Source of the DNA: Tetraselmis striata
Taxonomy: Eukaryota; Chlorophyta; Chlorodendrophyceae; Chlorodendrales; Chlorodendraceae
Direction of reading: 5' to 3'
Assembly: GCA_006384855.1 (NCBI GenBank)
Contig: VCJN01001643.1
Coordinates: forward strand, 1 to 64,000
DNA length: 64,000 nt
Part shown: in pieces, positions 1-11,400 of the stretch
Numbering within the stretch: the first letter of the stretch is position 1
Layout of the letters: every line of letters starts with the position of its first letter
Notes under the pieces: generated by a model
The model's database searches: none
Told to the model about the DNA's origin: nothing
Seen by the model: the letters and a program-made list of their open reading frames with translations, nothing else
Program-made: the position numbers and the translations under genes

Positions 1-450
1 CGCCGCCGGGCGTGGCCAGGGAGGGGCAAGAGGCGGGGTGGAAGCGTGGCAGGGAGGGCGCGGAGCCGGATGCGAGGCGCACATCCACGCGGGGCGCTTC
101 AGCCATCCCAAGGCAGCGCCTTCTCCAAGCCCGTGGCGACGCGAGCTCGGGCGGGATCGGGCGAGCCCGGCCTGCCGGAGGTGCTGGCGCAGCGGCTGGG
201 GCTGCTGGGTAGCGCGCCGAACCAGGCCCCGCCGGCGGACAGCCTGCGAAAGACTGTTGCAGCTGCACAGGACGAAGATCCCCTCAGGAGGGACACATTG
301 GCGCTGTTGCTAGGGCAGCAGCAGCAGCAGCGGCATGCGGCGATCAGGGGCGCGGCAGCAGGGCAGCGGGGGGGTGCGGGGGGCGCAGGGGAGGCAGAGG
401 GGGCGGATAGGAAGAAGCGCAAGTTGTTTGGCATGCAGCTTGGCAAGTGA
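1..450 (+). CDS. C-terminal part of an unrecognised protein (start outside window)
   Basis: The frame is open from base 1 and closes with the TGA at 448-450, so about 149 codons of a longer gene are visible. The translation is rich in Ala, Gly and Arg, has a short helix-like stretch (PEVLAQRLGLLG), a run of five Gln near the middle of the visible part, and a basic tail (DRKKRKLFGMQLGK) that could act as a nuclear localisation signal. I recognise no family. The reality of the gene rests on the open frame reaching the window edge and on polyadenylation-type signals 65-90 nt after the stop. An upstream intron boundary inside the first bases cannot be excluded. Confidence 0.55.
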   Translation, partial: RRRAWPGRGKRRGGSVAGRARSRMRGAHPRGALQPSQGSAFSKPVATRARAGSGEPGLPEVLAQRLGLLGSAPNQAPPADSLRKTVAAAQDEDPLRRDTLALLLGQQQQQRHAAIRGAAAGQRGGAGGAGEAEGADRKKRKLFGMQLGK

Positions 451-513
451 CGGGGGCCGGGTGGCAGCGTGCCTGCTTCTCGCAGCGGTGACCGCACGCC
501 CATACACGCGTGC

Positions 514-540
514 TGTAATGAATAAAACGCTGGAATGTAA
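514..540 (+). other. Polyadenylation signals (TGTAA twice, AATAAA)
   Basis: TGTAA occurs at 514-518 and 536-540 with AATAAA at 521-526 between them. TGTAA is the usual chlorophyte polyadenylation signal. The cluster fits the 3' end of the gene that stops at 450. Confidence 0.5.
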
Positions 541-1740
541 GCGGTGGCAACGGGCCTACATCTGGCCGGCAACAGCCTCGCAGCTCCTCTTGCCGCACTA
601 AATTTCAGAGTGTCCCGGCAAGACTCTCGACGCAGAGCCACGCAGGCAGTTTGTACCCCCAAACGCGGCCAGGCGAAGAGTCACGAGCGCAGAGATCTTT
701 CCTCTACCAGGGCGGGTGGTTAATCAATACTTCCAGTGCTCAGTCCCCAGCACGGGCAGTCCAGGTCTCCATCCGCCTTGTGCCTTTGATGCTCCGCACA
801 CCCAGCGCGATCAACTCCCCCGAAAAGAAAGCCCCCCCCCCCCCTCCCCCCCACCACCACCCCCGCCACACACACACACACGCCCGCATCTCGTCGCTCC
901 ATGGTAGGCAGGCCGGTCATACTCGCCCGCGCGCCGCTTGCCTCCGCAGCTCGCCTCGTCCCTGTAGCAGCCCGTTCATGGTCAGACCGGGCTGGCCGCC
1001 AGCTGAATCCTCCCGCTGCGTGGTTGCGACTCCCTCTTGGCACTCCGGCTCATGTCTTCTGGCCCCTAAGTCGTTGCCATGCCCGGCCTTTCTCCGCCCC
1101 CGAACGCCCGCCCCGCCTTTAAATGCCGGGCTCCCGTCTAGTTGCGCTCGCCGCCCTTCGCCCGTTCTTATGGGACGGCTGAGGGTTCCCTGTGTGATGT
1201 TCCAAACGGGTCGGCCGCATGGCGCCGCCAAACACTCCGCTGTACTAGGCCGGGATTCGAGTGATTTACAAGTGTAACACATATGGTTGGGGTTACGCAA
1301 GATCTTCTATAAGTCGGTCGCGGGTCGTACGGGGGTACGAGAGCACGCATTTATTACGAACAGCCCTCGCAAGTAGGCTGCCCCCGTCCGAGTCGTACAC
1401 ACCCCCTCCCCACCGCATGCGGATCTAGGAGAGGCCGGCGCACGGCCGAGGTTGTACATGAATTACTTTCAGCACCCCCCCGTGCAGGGCTGCTGCCTGG
1501 CGGCGCCGGCAGGCGCTACCATAATTACGAGTATTATTTGAAAAGCCCGCCGTGAGGCTCCGTGGTCGTCGCTTGATCCAAGGACCCGCTACAACCGGCC
1601 ACCTCGCTCAGCCCCCTGTCGCAGCCATCCGGGCATGGGTCTTAGGGGTTACCATCGCTGTGAGACTGCAAAGGGGGGTCACTGCATGACGGCTGCAGCG
1701 ACGGCCGGCTCGACAGAGTGCATGACAAGCGCGGCGTAGG
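541..1740. other. Intergenic stretch, no gene supported
   Basis: I find no convincing coding frame. The stretch contains a C-rich tract near 834-862 followed by a short CA repeat (about 870-884). The longer open frames here are GC-driven and low in complexity. Confidence 0.5.
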
Positions 1741-1744
1741 GGCA

Positions 1745-2100
1745 TCATGCCATGGTGAGGGCATAGCTGAGCGTGAGCGCGGGGTAGCGGCGGCGCACCC
1801 AGCCCAACAGCCGCGGTGTCCTCCGCACCCTTGACCATGATGCGCTCATACTCGGGGAGGTAGCTGGGGCGCCCGGCCGCGTCGAAGAAGCGCCCCGAGC
1901 GGACGAGCCGTGCGGTGAGGAAGCGGCCCATGGCGCGCGAGGAGGTGAGGTACTGAATGTACTGCCTACGCTGCTTGCGCAGCGCAGTGGCGATGCGCAG
2001 GCGCGGCACCAAGAAGCCGGCCGCCATCTCGGGGTGCTCGCACAGAATGTTGAAGACCAACGCCAACTCAATTAGGATTTCTTCTCCCAGTACTGCTTCG
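1745..2100 (-). CDS. Hypothetical protein fragment, possibly last exon
   Basis: Reading the minus strand from about 2100 gives a protein-like stretch with an amphipathic helix (LALVFNILCEHPEMAAGFL), a basic patch (RIATALRKQRRQYIQYL), and the segment RFFDAAGRPSYLPEYERIMV. At about 1815 the natural-looking sequence moves to the neighbouring frame, which reads LLGWVRRRYPALTLSYALTM before the TGA at 1745-1747. The codon structure suggests a real exon with either a one-base shift or a small unresolved splice. No family is recognised and no upstream exon was found between 2.1 and 4.7 kb. Confidence 0.35.
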
Positions 2101-4079
2101 CGTGCATTCCCTGGACGCTATCCATGTAAACACGGCGCAGCCGCACGGTATTTAAAATCGGCGATATATAGAGCGTACATTATCTCATGCGTACCCGTAC
2201 AAGGACCACCCCCATCCCACCGCCGAATCGGCCACTGGCCAGTACATACGACGTGAACGAGAGCCCGTAGACCACCACCCATGGGCCCTTATGGGCTAGG
2301 GGTGGGATATGGGCCGAGTCGTTTGGGATTTGGTGAGGCACGGGTGAAGAATCGTGCGATTCAGCCCGTGTCTCACCTCCGCCCGATAACCGTATTTTCG
2401 CGATTTTGAAGATGATCACAGCTACCCGTCGCTCCATCGGCTCCCGGGGCACCTACAAGCAAACAAATCGACCCATATCGGTGGTGGTTGGCCGGCCCCC
2501 CATTCTGCCCGTTTATCTAATCTCGGCTCAAAGATACGGGGGGAGATGGGGCACCGCGCACCGACCACCTCATGGGCCACTCATGGGCTCTACCGCACCC
2601 CTAGAAGCTAGGCCATGGGACGGTACATATGCGGCATGCAATAGTGGAATGCAGGTGGCATGCAATGCCTGTGCGGGAGGGGGTCGAGAGCGCGGAAAAT
2701 CCGGGTCGGTCGGGCCCATAGGGCCGGCATCGACTGAGATTGACCGCAAATTGACCGCTAGCGGACGTCACCCCTGCGTATCGGCCTCTACTACTGCTCA
2801 TACGATCGATAAGCAGAGAGCTGCCTCAGCCGCCCCCACGGGAGGGGTTGAGGCCGAGGGTGTATTTTCGAAAACGCGGGTTAAAAAATCGGACGGATTC
2901 TTGAACCGGGGGCACATGGGGCACCGTCCCTGTAGCCCCCGACCTCTAGCTCATTTTCTCTCTAGCATCCCTATGAGACAGGCTATGGACCTATCCTATT
3001 TCCAGGGCAGGTGGTGCCCGTTCGGCTCGGGCATGATGCCGTGAACATCCCCCTCCCCCTCAGTGAGCCGAACGGGCATTGTCCGTCCGCGGTTGCGGCC
3101 GATAGGGGGCCGTTTTCGTGCACTGCTACGCAGCACACGAGCGGAATACACCGGAAAATAAGCGATAAACACGATACACGATTCTAAAGAACTAAACAAC
3201 GTACCGCGAAATGTATATTTCGCTATTTATCCGATTCGGGACCCGCTGGGTGCGCTGAAGCCGGTATTCACATGAAAAGTACAATACGAGAGAAAACTGT
3301 AGATGGAGAACTCGGTGGATGAGAAAATATTTCGAGGTTTTCTCATCCGAAATGGCCATTTACGACCATTTATTTCTGGCATGTGTCAAGATGCATGTAT
3401 TCACATTTAAAAACACGGCGGTGGATGCATCGGCGGGTGCTCCGCCATCAATTTCCGACAGCATTGCCCAGCTCAATCGTAAAGCGTGCCCGCCCAAGGC
3501 GCCTCTGATGACATGCATCTCGCTATGCTTGGCGGAGGGGGGGGGGGGGGGGGGTTCGCCACCGTTGGCCGCGGCTAGTGGGCGCGGCCAGAGCAGCGAG
3601 AACGATGCTGCCCGGCGTTGCTCGTCGCGCTATATTGGAGCGACGAAAGCGCACCGTCCGTCCTCCCAACGCGTGCGTTGTGTGGACGATGCCCACGCTG
3701 AATGGGGGAAGGGGGGAGGACGGAGCGAGGCGGGGAAGGATCTTTATTAGCAATGTTATTGCGTCAACACCTAAGGACTTAACTACCCCTCCCTTCACGA
3801 CGCTCTGGATGGGTTGTACTGAAAACGGGAATTTTTCGTTGGGTGCTCGTTCACATTCATTTGCCCTTTATGTTGCACATGTATCGCAATCCCGAAATGC
3901 TTTGCTCCGCGGGATGAGGCTTGCCCAAACTCGCATTACTCGAATGGGCCGACGCCCAAACGGGTGGGGCGGACCTGCTTTTGTGGGTAGTGCCGGGTAT
4001 TTTGATGGCCGCAGTGTTTTAGACGGTGATCTAACAATGTTGGAAATTCTATCGATGGCCTTCAATTAGTCTTGCACAG
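2101..4079. other. Intergenic stretch, no gene supported
   Basis: No supported gene. A G-tract lies at 3537-3553. A short near-palindrome around the repeated ATGAGAAAA/TTTTCTCAT words occurs near 3318-3350. Open frames are short or low in complexity. Confidence 0.45.
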
Positions 4080-4203
4080 TGCTTCGGCAAATTGCTTGTT
4101 GACTATCACGGAGCGTCGCCTACCCACGGCTTTCCGTAAGTCGATCGCTGCCTAAACGGCCGTCGAAGAGCAATGGTTTCACTGTTGCCAGTCCTGTCGC
4201 GGG
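4080..4203 (+). repeat. Dispersed repeat family B, copy 1
   Basis: This ~125-bp segment, from GCTTCGGCAA to TGCCAGTCCTGTC, recurs in the same orientation at 46550-46680 inside an intron of the GID7 homologue. Shared blocks include GAGCGTCGCCTACC, GGCTTTCCGTAA and CTGCCTAAACGGCCGTCG. The copies differ by scattered substitutions and small indels, as expected for an old short interspersed element. Confidence 0.75.
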
Positions 4204-4781
4204 GGCGGGAAAAAAACAGGCCGTAGCCAGTGCCGGTAGAGAAAAATAACCCGGTTTTCCATATCGCGCAACTTTAATTTGAATGCCGGCTTCAGATCCA
4301 GTTAAAACACGGACATGCGAAATACAAATATCCCGCTGTACTACCCAGCGGGGTACAAGCAAGGCGGAGCGACTAGCGGCACGGGCGGCGGGCATGTCGC
4401 CGCGCGCGACATGCCGGAGACGATCGTACATATCTTAGCTAGCCCGCGCGCCATTATGGAACTCACATATCCGCCCGCTCCATCTTGTCAGCAGCCCGGA
4501 CCAGCGCCTGTATGTCAGGAGACGGCGGAGGTGACACCTCGGATACGGTGCATTCACACTGAGGCTTCGCTGAGGTCGCGTACTTCCGGCAATATCGCGC
4601 GCCCCGCCTATTGAAAAAGGCGCGAAGAGTTACTACGTCAACCCAAATCAGAGCCGGCTGGACGCGACTCGTCGCAGCGAGCACCAGGGGGTCCTAGCAC
4701 AACAAGGCATGCCCATCCGAAGGCTACTTACGCAAACTGCCATATCCGCGACATAGTTGTCGCGCTCGCCCGCAGGGCGCT
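4204..4781. other. Upstream region of the EF-hand membrane-protein gene
   Basis: No gene seen. This stretch should hold the promoter and 5' UTR of the gene starting at 4782, but no recognisable core promoter motif was found. Confidence 0.35.
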
Positions 4782-7700
4782 ATGAACAGTCCGCACGACC
4801 TGTCGGCAACGGGCAGCAAGCTGCCGCCGATGTCGCGCACCCCCGACCCGCCCACGTCCGCCTCACCAGGCGACACCGACAGCGCTGGCGCGCCGCTGCT
4901 CCCCACCGGCGTCACGCCATCCCAACAGTCCCCGGCGACTATGCACCTACCCGTCGAGCCTTCATCCCCGGCTGGCGGCGACGAGGTGATGCAGGAGCTG
5001 ACCTTCGGGCCGCGGGCTGCGCCTCCGCCGGGATCGGACATCGATGACATCGAGTCAGCCAACGGCGCACGACCGGCGTCTAGGCCGCCACGGCCCCACT
5101 CGGTTCCCGTCAAAAAGGGCAAGCTGGGTGAGTAAGCCGAGCGCGAACAGTGTGCCTGCGGTATTGCTGCGGCCGTCTGGGGTGAATGTTTCGGGCTCGA
5201 AGTCGACAACCCAGGGTCGGCGGTCGCTGGATGTTGACGTCCGACTCCCCCTCTTGCTATGTTGGCGGCAACCATCTGAATTCCGCTGCTGCTGCTACAG
5301 ATATTTCCCGCCTTTCATGCGGTAGCCGCTGCATCAGGATGATGTTCCTGGCGATCCTGCTTTCCGTGGCGTTTGCCCTCTGGGTCTTTGTCATCGCCGT
5401 CTTTGGCAAGTTCGTGTACTCCGAGTCCTTTGACGCCTCCCACCGCGAAATGCTCAACGTGGAGGTGTCCGGCTGCGACGTGGAGATTGTGCCTGGGCTT
5501 GACGCCAGGGTGGAGGTGGACTACATCGTCTGGGGCCACATGTCTACCGCTTACCAGTTCGAGCGCTGGGGAGAGGGACTGGGTCCTGGGTACCCCAATG
5601 TGCGCAGCGTGCGCGTGTTCAATCCGGATGGCTGCGGCGACACTGTCGACCGCCGCTGCTACGACATATGTCATGTGACCATCTACGCGCCGCCGGAAAT
5701 GTATGGAGTCTGGGTGTACCAGGTGCGAGGGTGAGGGGGGGGGGGGGGGGGGGGGGGGCAGCCGCATGCTTTACCCTGTGTGCCCCTCCTGCAAGCAAGG
5801 TGGATGTGTCTTGTGTCTTGTCGCCCATCGCGCTCACGCCCCGCTGCCGCCGCCACCCAGGACGCCAACGACGTGTCCGAAGCACTGGAGGTCCGCGTGA
5901 AGACGGGCGTGCAGATGCAGGAGCTGCGAGTGGTGGGCCTGGCGTACTGGAGCAACGCGGGGCCGTCCATCTCCCTCATGATTGAGCCCGGCGTGGCCAT
6001 TGACAACGTGGCCGCCTACACCGGTACACACCCGCCAGACGGCTCTGCCCCCGTCCCACCCTCGGACAGTGCGTCGCGCAGGAGCTGACGGGTGTTTGCT
6101 CCTCCCCCTTTTTGTGGTCCCAGACGGCGGCGCCATCCAGTCCTTCTCGCAGGATGTCAAGGCGGTGGACTTTTGGTCGCTGCAGAACAGCGTGCGGCTG
6201 ATCAACTGGAATCAGCCGGGCGATGACGCGACCATCAAATGGCGGCAGCCCGAGAACAAGGTCTGCGTGCACACCGCCGGCACGAGCCCCGGTGTGGTGG
6301 CGGAGGAGCCCGACCCCTGGAAGCACTGCGACATCACGTCCTTCAACGCCCGCCTCAAGAAGCTCTGGGGCGCCTTTGACGAAAACGCGGACGGCCTCAT
6401 CGACGCCGCGGAGCTCACGGGCGGATTTGCCTCCAACCTGCGCACCTGCTGTGGAGGTGCGGCAGCCACTCCCTCTCCGTACGGAAACCAGGGCCGGCGG
6501 CATATCCTCGTAACTGCGGCATCCATCACCTGGCTCAGCACGACACCGCGGGCTTTCCCCATGCTTAATATATTACATTATATTGTGTTATACAACAGAA
6601 TATAATTTGTACATCATATTGATTAATATGCAATATATTATACTGTTTTATATACCCTTCATGTTATTACCCCAAAGGGAGGAGGGGGGTGCGTTGTGTT
6701 TCATTACCGTACTGATGCTTTGGGTACATGCTTGCTGCAATTACGAGAGACGACATGCAGAAATGGCCGGATGCATACCATAGACAGGTACCTCGGGCAG
6801 GCAGCCTTCCACGTACAGCAGTCCCTCCCAGGGGAGCTGCGACTTTAGCTGCCCCGGTATTTGATGAAGAAAGCAAGAAGCTCCCGGCGTGGCTTGACAC
6901 ACCCCGAGAATCTGCGTAGCCCCGCCGCCCTCACCATTGCTGCATTTCATTCCCGGCATGCGGGACTGATTGTGCGCCCGCTCTCGCGCGGCTGTGCCTT
7001 TCCCCGCAGGCGGCTGCCCGTTCTTCTCCTTCTGCGGAGGCTACGAGGCGGAGGTGTTTCAGCTGGACACCAACAGCGGCATTGCCACCTCCAACCGGGC
7101 CGGCATCATGAGCAACGCCAACTTTGGCGCCAAGGTGCTCGAGCTGAACCACACCTTCTGGGTGCCCACCTGCGTGAAGGAGATCGCGCTGCCGCACCCG
7201 CAGCCAGCGCCGTCTGGCGCCGTGCTACGCGGCGAGTACAACAGCGACAAACCCGAGGGCACCGGCATCAGCATCTGGGCCAAGGTGCGCCCTCACCGAC
7301 CGCATGCAAAGATCATCAAAATGCCCCCCCCCCCCCCCCCCCTCTTTTTTTTTTTTGGGGGGGGGGGGGGGGGGGGCAATGAAATGCATCGAGCCCAAAA
7401 CGTGGGGAACCCCTCTGCTGAAAGCCACCTGCCGCTCCCCCCAAACATGCAGGCGGCGCCCTTTGAGGCGCACCTGAAGTCCGAAGGCGGCGAGGTGGAG
7501 GTCCTGGCAATGCAGGACGCTCCCGCCGACCTCAACCGCACGGCCGTCAACTACTGGGCCCCGGACGCGCGCATCAGCGGCATCCGCATGCTCAAGAAGG
7601 ACGCGGAGCGCATCCGCGCGGAGATCACCGACCAATTCGGCCTCCCCACGCAGAGCGACAACATCTATGTGGTCTTCGACGTGCTGTGAGTCGCGCCCTA

Positions 7701-8397
7701 CCTGAGTCGACACCACCATATACCTCAATGCCCCGCCTGCGGGTGGCGTGCACTGCATGTGCGATGGGCATCCGCTGACGCCGTTGTCGTCCGTCCACGG
7801 CAGGCCGTCGCGCAGTGTCCCGCGCTCCCGCTGGATTTACACCGCCAAAGAGTTCTACCTCAGCCTGGAGCCCGTGCACCTGCAGTTTCTGTCGGCGGGG
7901 CTGCTGCGCCCGGAGATCAAGCACTACACCGTTGGCTTCACCAACACGCATTGCGGAACCTTCCTGGACGACGACCTCGAGGACGGCAGAGCCGTGGAGG
8001 TGGTGGAGAACCGCAACCTCACGACGGCGCAGCTGCAGCAGTTGTGAGTGGCACATTGCCCCCCCCCCCCCCCCCCCCTGCCCCCTCATCAGACGTCACC
8101 CTACCAGGCTCGACACAGTAGCGCGCAGAGGCCAGCGGAGCGCCCCCCCCCCCCCCCCCCCCGCCCCATACACAGTCCCATGCAGTAAGAATCTGTAGTT
8201 GTATAGCAGGTAAAGAGTACATATAGGTCGTCCAAGAGCGGGCCGAAATAAGATACTGCCATACGGTAGTCAGACGGGATACCGGTATGCACAGGCAGCG
8301 TTATAGTCGCTGGTCGCTAGTTGCAATGTATATGCATGTTATGATTATGATTAGACATATTATAATTGTAGCAAATAAGGATATATGTCATAATGAT

Positions 8398-8434
<37 letters not shown>

Positions 8435-11400
8435 CTGACTAACATAATCCTTGGTTGCTATAATCATAATTTGTACCTGACATCTGCCGGAGAGCATATA
8501 TTTATTAGATTGTAAATTCGGCATGTGACAACGATTGAGGACCGGTTTCAAACGGATGTCGAAGCATGTCCAGAACCTTCAGGTGGGGGATGTGTTAGTG
8601 ACGGTAAGTTTGCTGACATGTCACTTATAGAATCAATCTGGCGGGGGGATATGCACACCCAGGTGCCCTCTGCCGCGCAGATGGTACCCCACCATCCCTT
8701 CAAACCAACCACTCTATCACACGCAATCGGCAAAAGAGGGCAAAGCCGCTACTATGCGCGAAACCGCGTTTACCCCACACCGCGAATTGCCCATGTATCA
8801 GATGTACGGGTGCCGGCGCCTCGATAAGAACACTGCGAATAAGAACCCGCCCGGCCTGCCAGAGGTCCGATGCAGGCGACCCTGTGCCGAAACTGCAGCG
8901 ACTGTTCTTTTAGGATGCATGCATGCAAGCCCTATTAGTGGCTTGCGATGTGGGCTCTGGTAGGTGCATCGGCGCCGGTATAGCAATGACCGTTTGGCTG
9001 GCCCATGTCAGCTGCAGATACCTCCACCGCTGCGCTCTGCCTGCTCTGAACGCGGTATGCCAATGCGCCCCCCCCCCTTCCTCCTCTTGCCTGCAGGCTG
9101 AACGGCTTTGACGGGTTCCACAAGGTGCTGACCCTGGAGATGGTGAAGGACGTGTACGAGCAGCTGCAGACCGCGCTGCTGCCGCGCTTTCAGCGCGAGC
9201 TGCACGGCATGCTCGTCATGGTCAACGGCACGCACCAGCCGGAGCCGCTGCCCAGCCAGCTTGTCGCGTTCCACAAGTCGCTGGCAACGGGGCCCACCCA
9301 GATCACCGCGTCGCCGTACACCAACCCCTTTGCTTCGTACGTCCGCGCGGGCGCCGCCCTGAGCATTGCGCTGGCGGCCGTCATGAGCACCCTGGCGATG
9401 GGCGGCATCCTGGGCTACTCGCGCTTTGTGCTCAAGCACCGCGCCAAGGCCGAGCAGCTGCGCAAGCGCCTGATGGTGCTCAACATGGAGCAGCTGGCGG
9501 CGGACGACCACTACGACGCCGGGCAGCTGAAGGCCGCAGAGAAGCAGGTGCGCCGCCGCCGGCCACTCCTAGGACTCTCGTTGCGTCGCCACAAGCACGG
9601 CAGTGGCGCCGGGACGCGTGCTCTCCCCAGCGCGGTATACACTTTGTCAGGGAAAGGATGTCCACGTGGGCCCTGCAGGACGTAACTGAATCGTCGAGAT
9701 GGCAGCGGTAGCATCCGCTGCGGATTGAGCTGTCTGCACTGGCGGCTGGTGCGCAACGTGACATGAATCCGGGCTGCTCAAGAATGACTGGATGAGGTTC
9801 TTTGGGTTAGGTCATACCGCAACCCCACGCTCTGGGTCTGTGGTATAACATTGTTTTTGACCCTCCCTCTCCCCCCCCCCCCCCCCCCCCGGCACAAAAC
9901 GAAAAACTACATTCATGTTGACATGTATCCAAATACAACGCGAAAATCACACGGATCTTCTTCTTTGCCGATGCAAAACAGTTCATCATTTTCGACCCCC
10001 GGGACTCACTGTAATGCCACGGGCGGCAAGGTGAACGTACTGCCAAAGGGCGCATTGCGCTGGCGGTGGGGTGCAGGCGCCACCTACCTCGGCGCCATGC
10101 AGACGCCAGGCCGTTTAGGGAAGGGCCGTGTCACGTATTGTGCTGCGGCGGGGGGATGGAATGGCATGGTGAAGATACATCCCGGAAAGCGGCATTCTTT
10201 TTGTGTCCCTAATGTCGAGCAATCGGGAGCAACCATCCTCCTCTTTCATAATATTGGCCCAAAGACAGTGACCTATAATATTAATGAACAACATCGCTAC
10301 TTTAGTAACAATATCTCAAAGTGATATTTTGATTATTGTAGGGGTTTTTGTCTCCATAGACTTTATTTGCATGGACACGTGAAATAGCTGTTTCGATTTG
10401 TTTTTACTTTTTTGCGCCTGCCGCGGCGCCGGTCGCGGTGTTGTGTGATTGCGCAGGCAAAGGCCGCCAGCAGCGAGAAGGAGAGCATGAACACGGAGGG
10501 CAACTCGTTCAACCCGTTTGAGATGCCGCTGGTGCTGCTGCGCCAGCTGGTGGTCAATTCGGTGCGCAAGAGCGTCGTCAACTCGCTGGACCGCTTCCTG
10601 CGCTGGCACTGCCACGTGTACCGCCCCGAGAAGGCGGCGCCGGCAGCCGCGGGCGCGCACCATCCCGGCGGCGGCGTCAAGGCGCCGTCGTTCATGAGGG
10701 ACGACGCCGGCGTGGGGCGCGTCACGTGGCACCTCAGCAAGGGCTGCCACGGCGGGGCCGTCTTCCACTCCGGCCGCGAGCCCGCCATGTCGCTCGCAAA
10801 GCTGTTCAAGGAGTACACGTTCTTCTGCTTTGAGGAGGACCTCAAGGTTTGTGCCCGCACAGGAGCGACCCAACGCTGTGAACAGGCTGTGAACACGGTT
10901 GAAGGTTTATATTCATGGGCGGGGGGGGCTTTCTGGGGATGGAAGGGTTTTCAAGTCCTTAAGACCTGAAATTAACCGGCCGAAACCCTAAGCATTTCAT
11001 CTGGGGTTTCATTGGTTAAAGTGTGGTTTTTGAAAAGCTGTTTGAAGTTTTTAAGATGTCTAAAGTCTGAACATTCCACGTGAAGGAGCTGTCGGGCGTG
11101 AAGGATTCGTGAATGCCATGTGAATGATTGGTTGTCGTGGACGGCCTCACACGTGTGCCCGTTGCAAGCAAGGACTGAGTGTCGGTGGTGTCGCTTGCCG
11201 CGCAGGTGCTGTCCAACCTGGACATGCTGCAGCGCGAGCTGGTGCGGGAGCACAGCGCGATGATCCGTCTGCTCAAGGTCCGCCGGCTGTCGGGGTGCCG
11301 CTGGCGCGACCAGCGCGCCCTGGAGGCCGCGCGCGCAGGCGGTGCGTGGCCGCAGTGGGCCGCGCCTGTGGGGCTGCCGACGGAGTGCCTCGCGGGGGCC

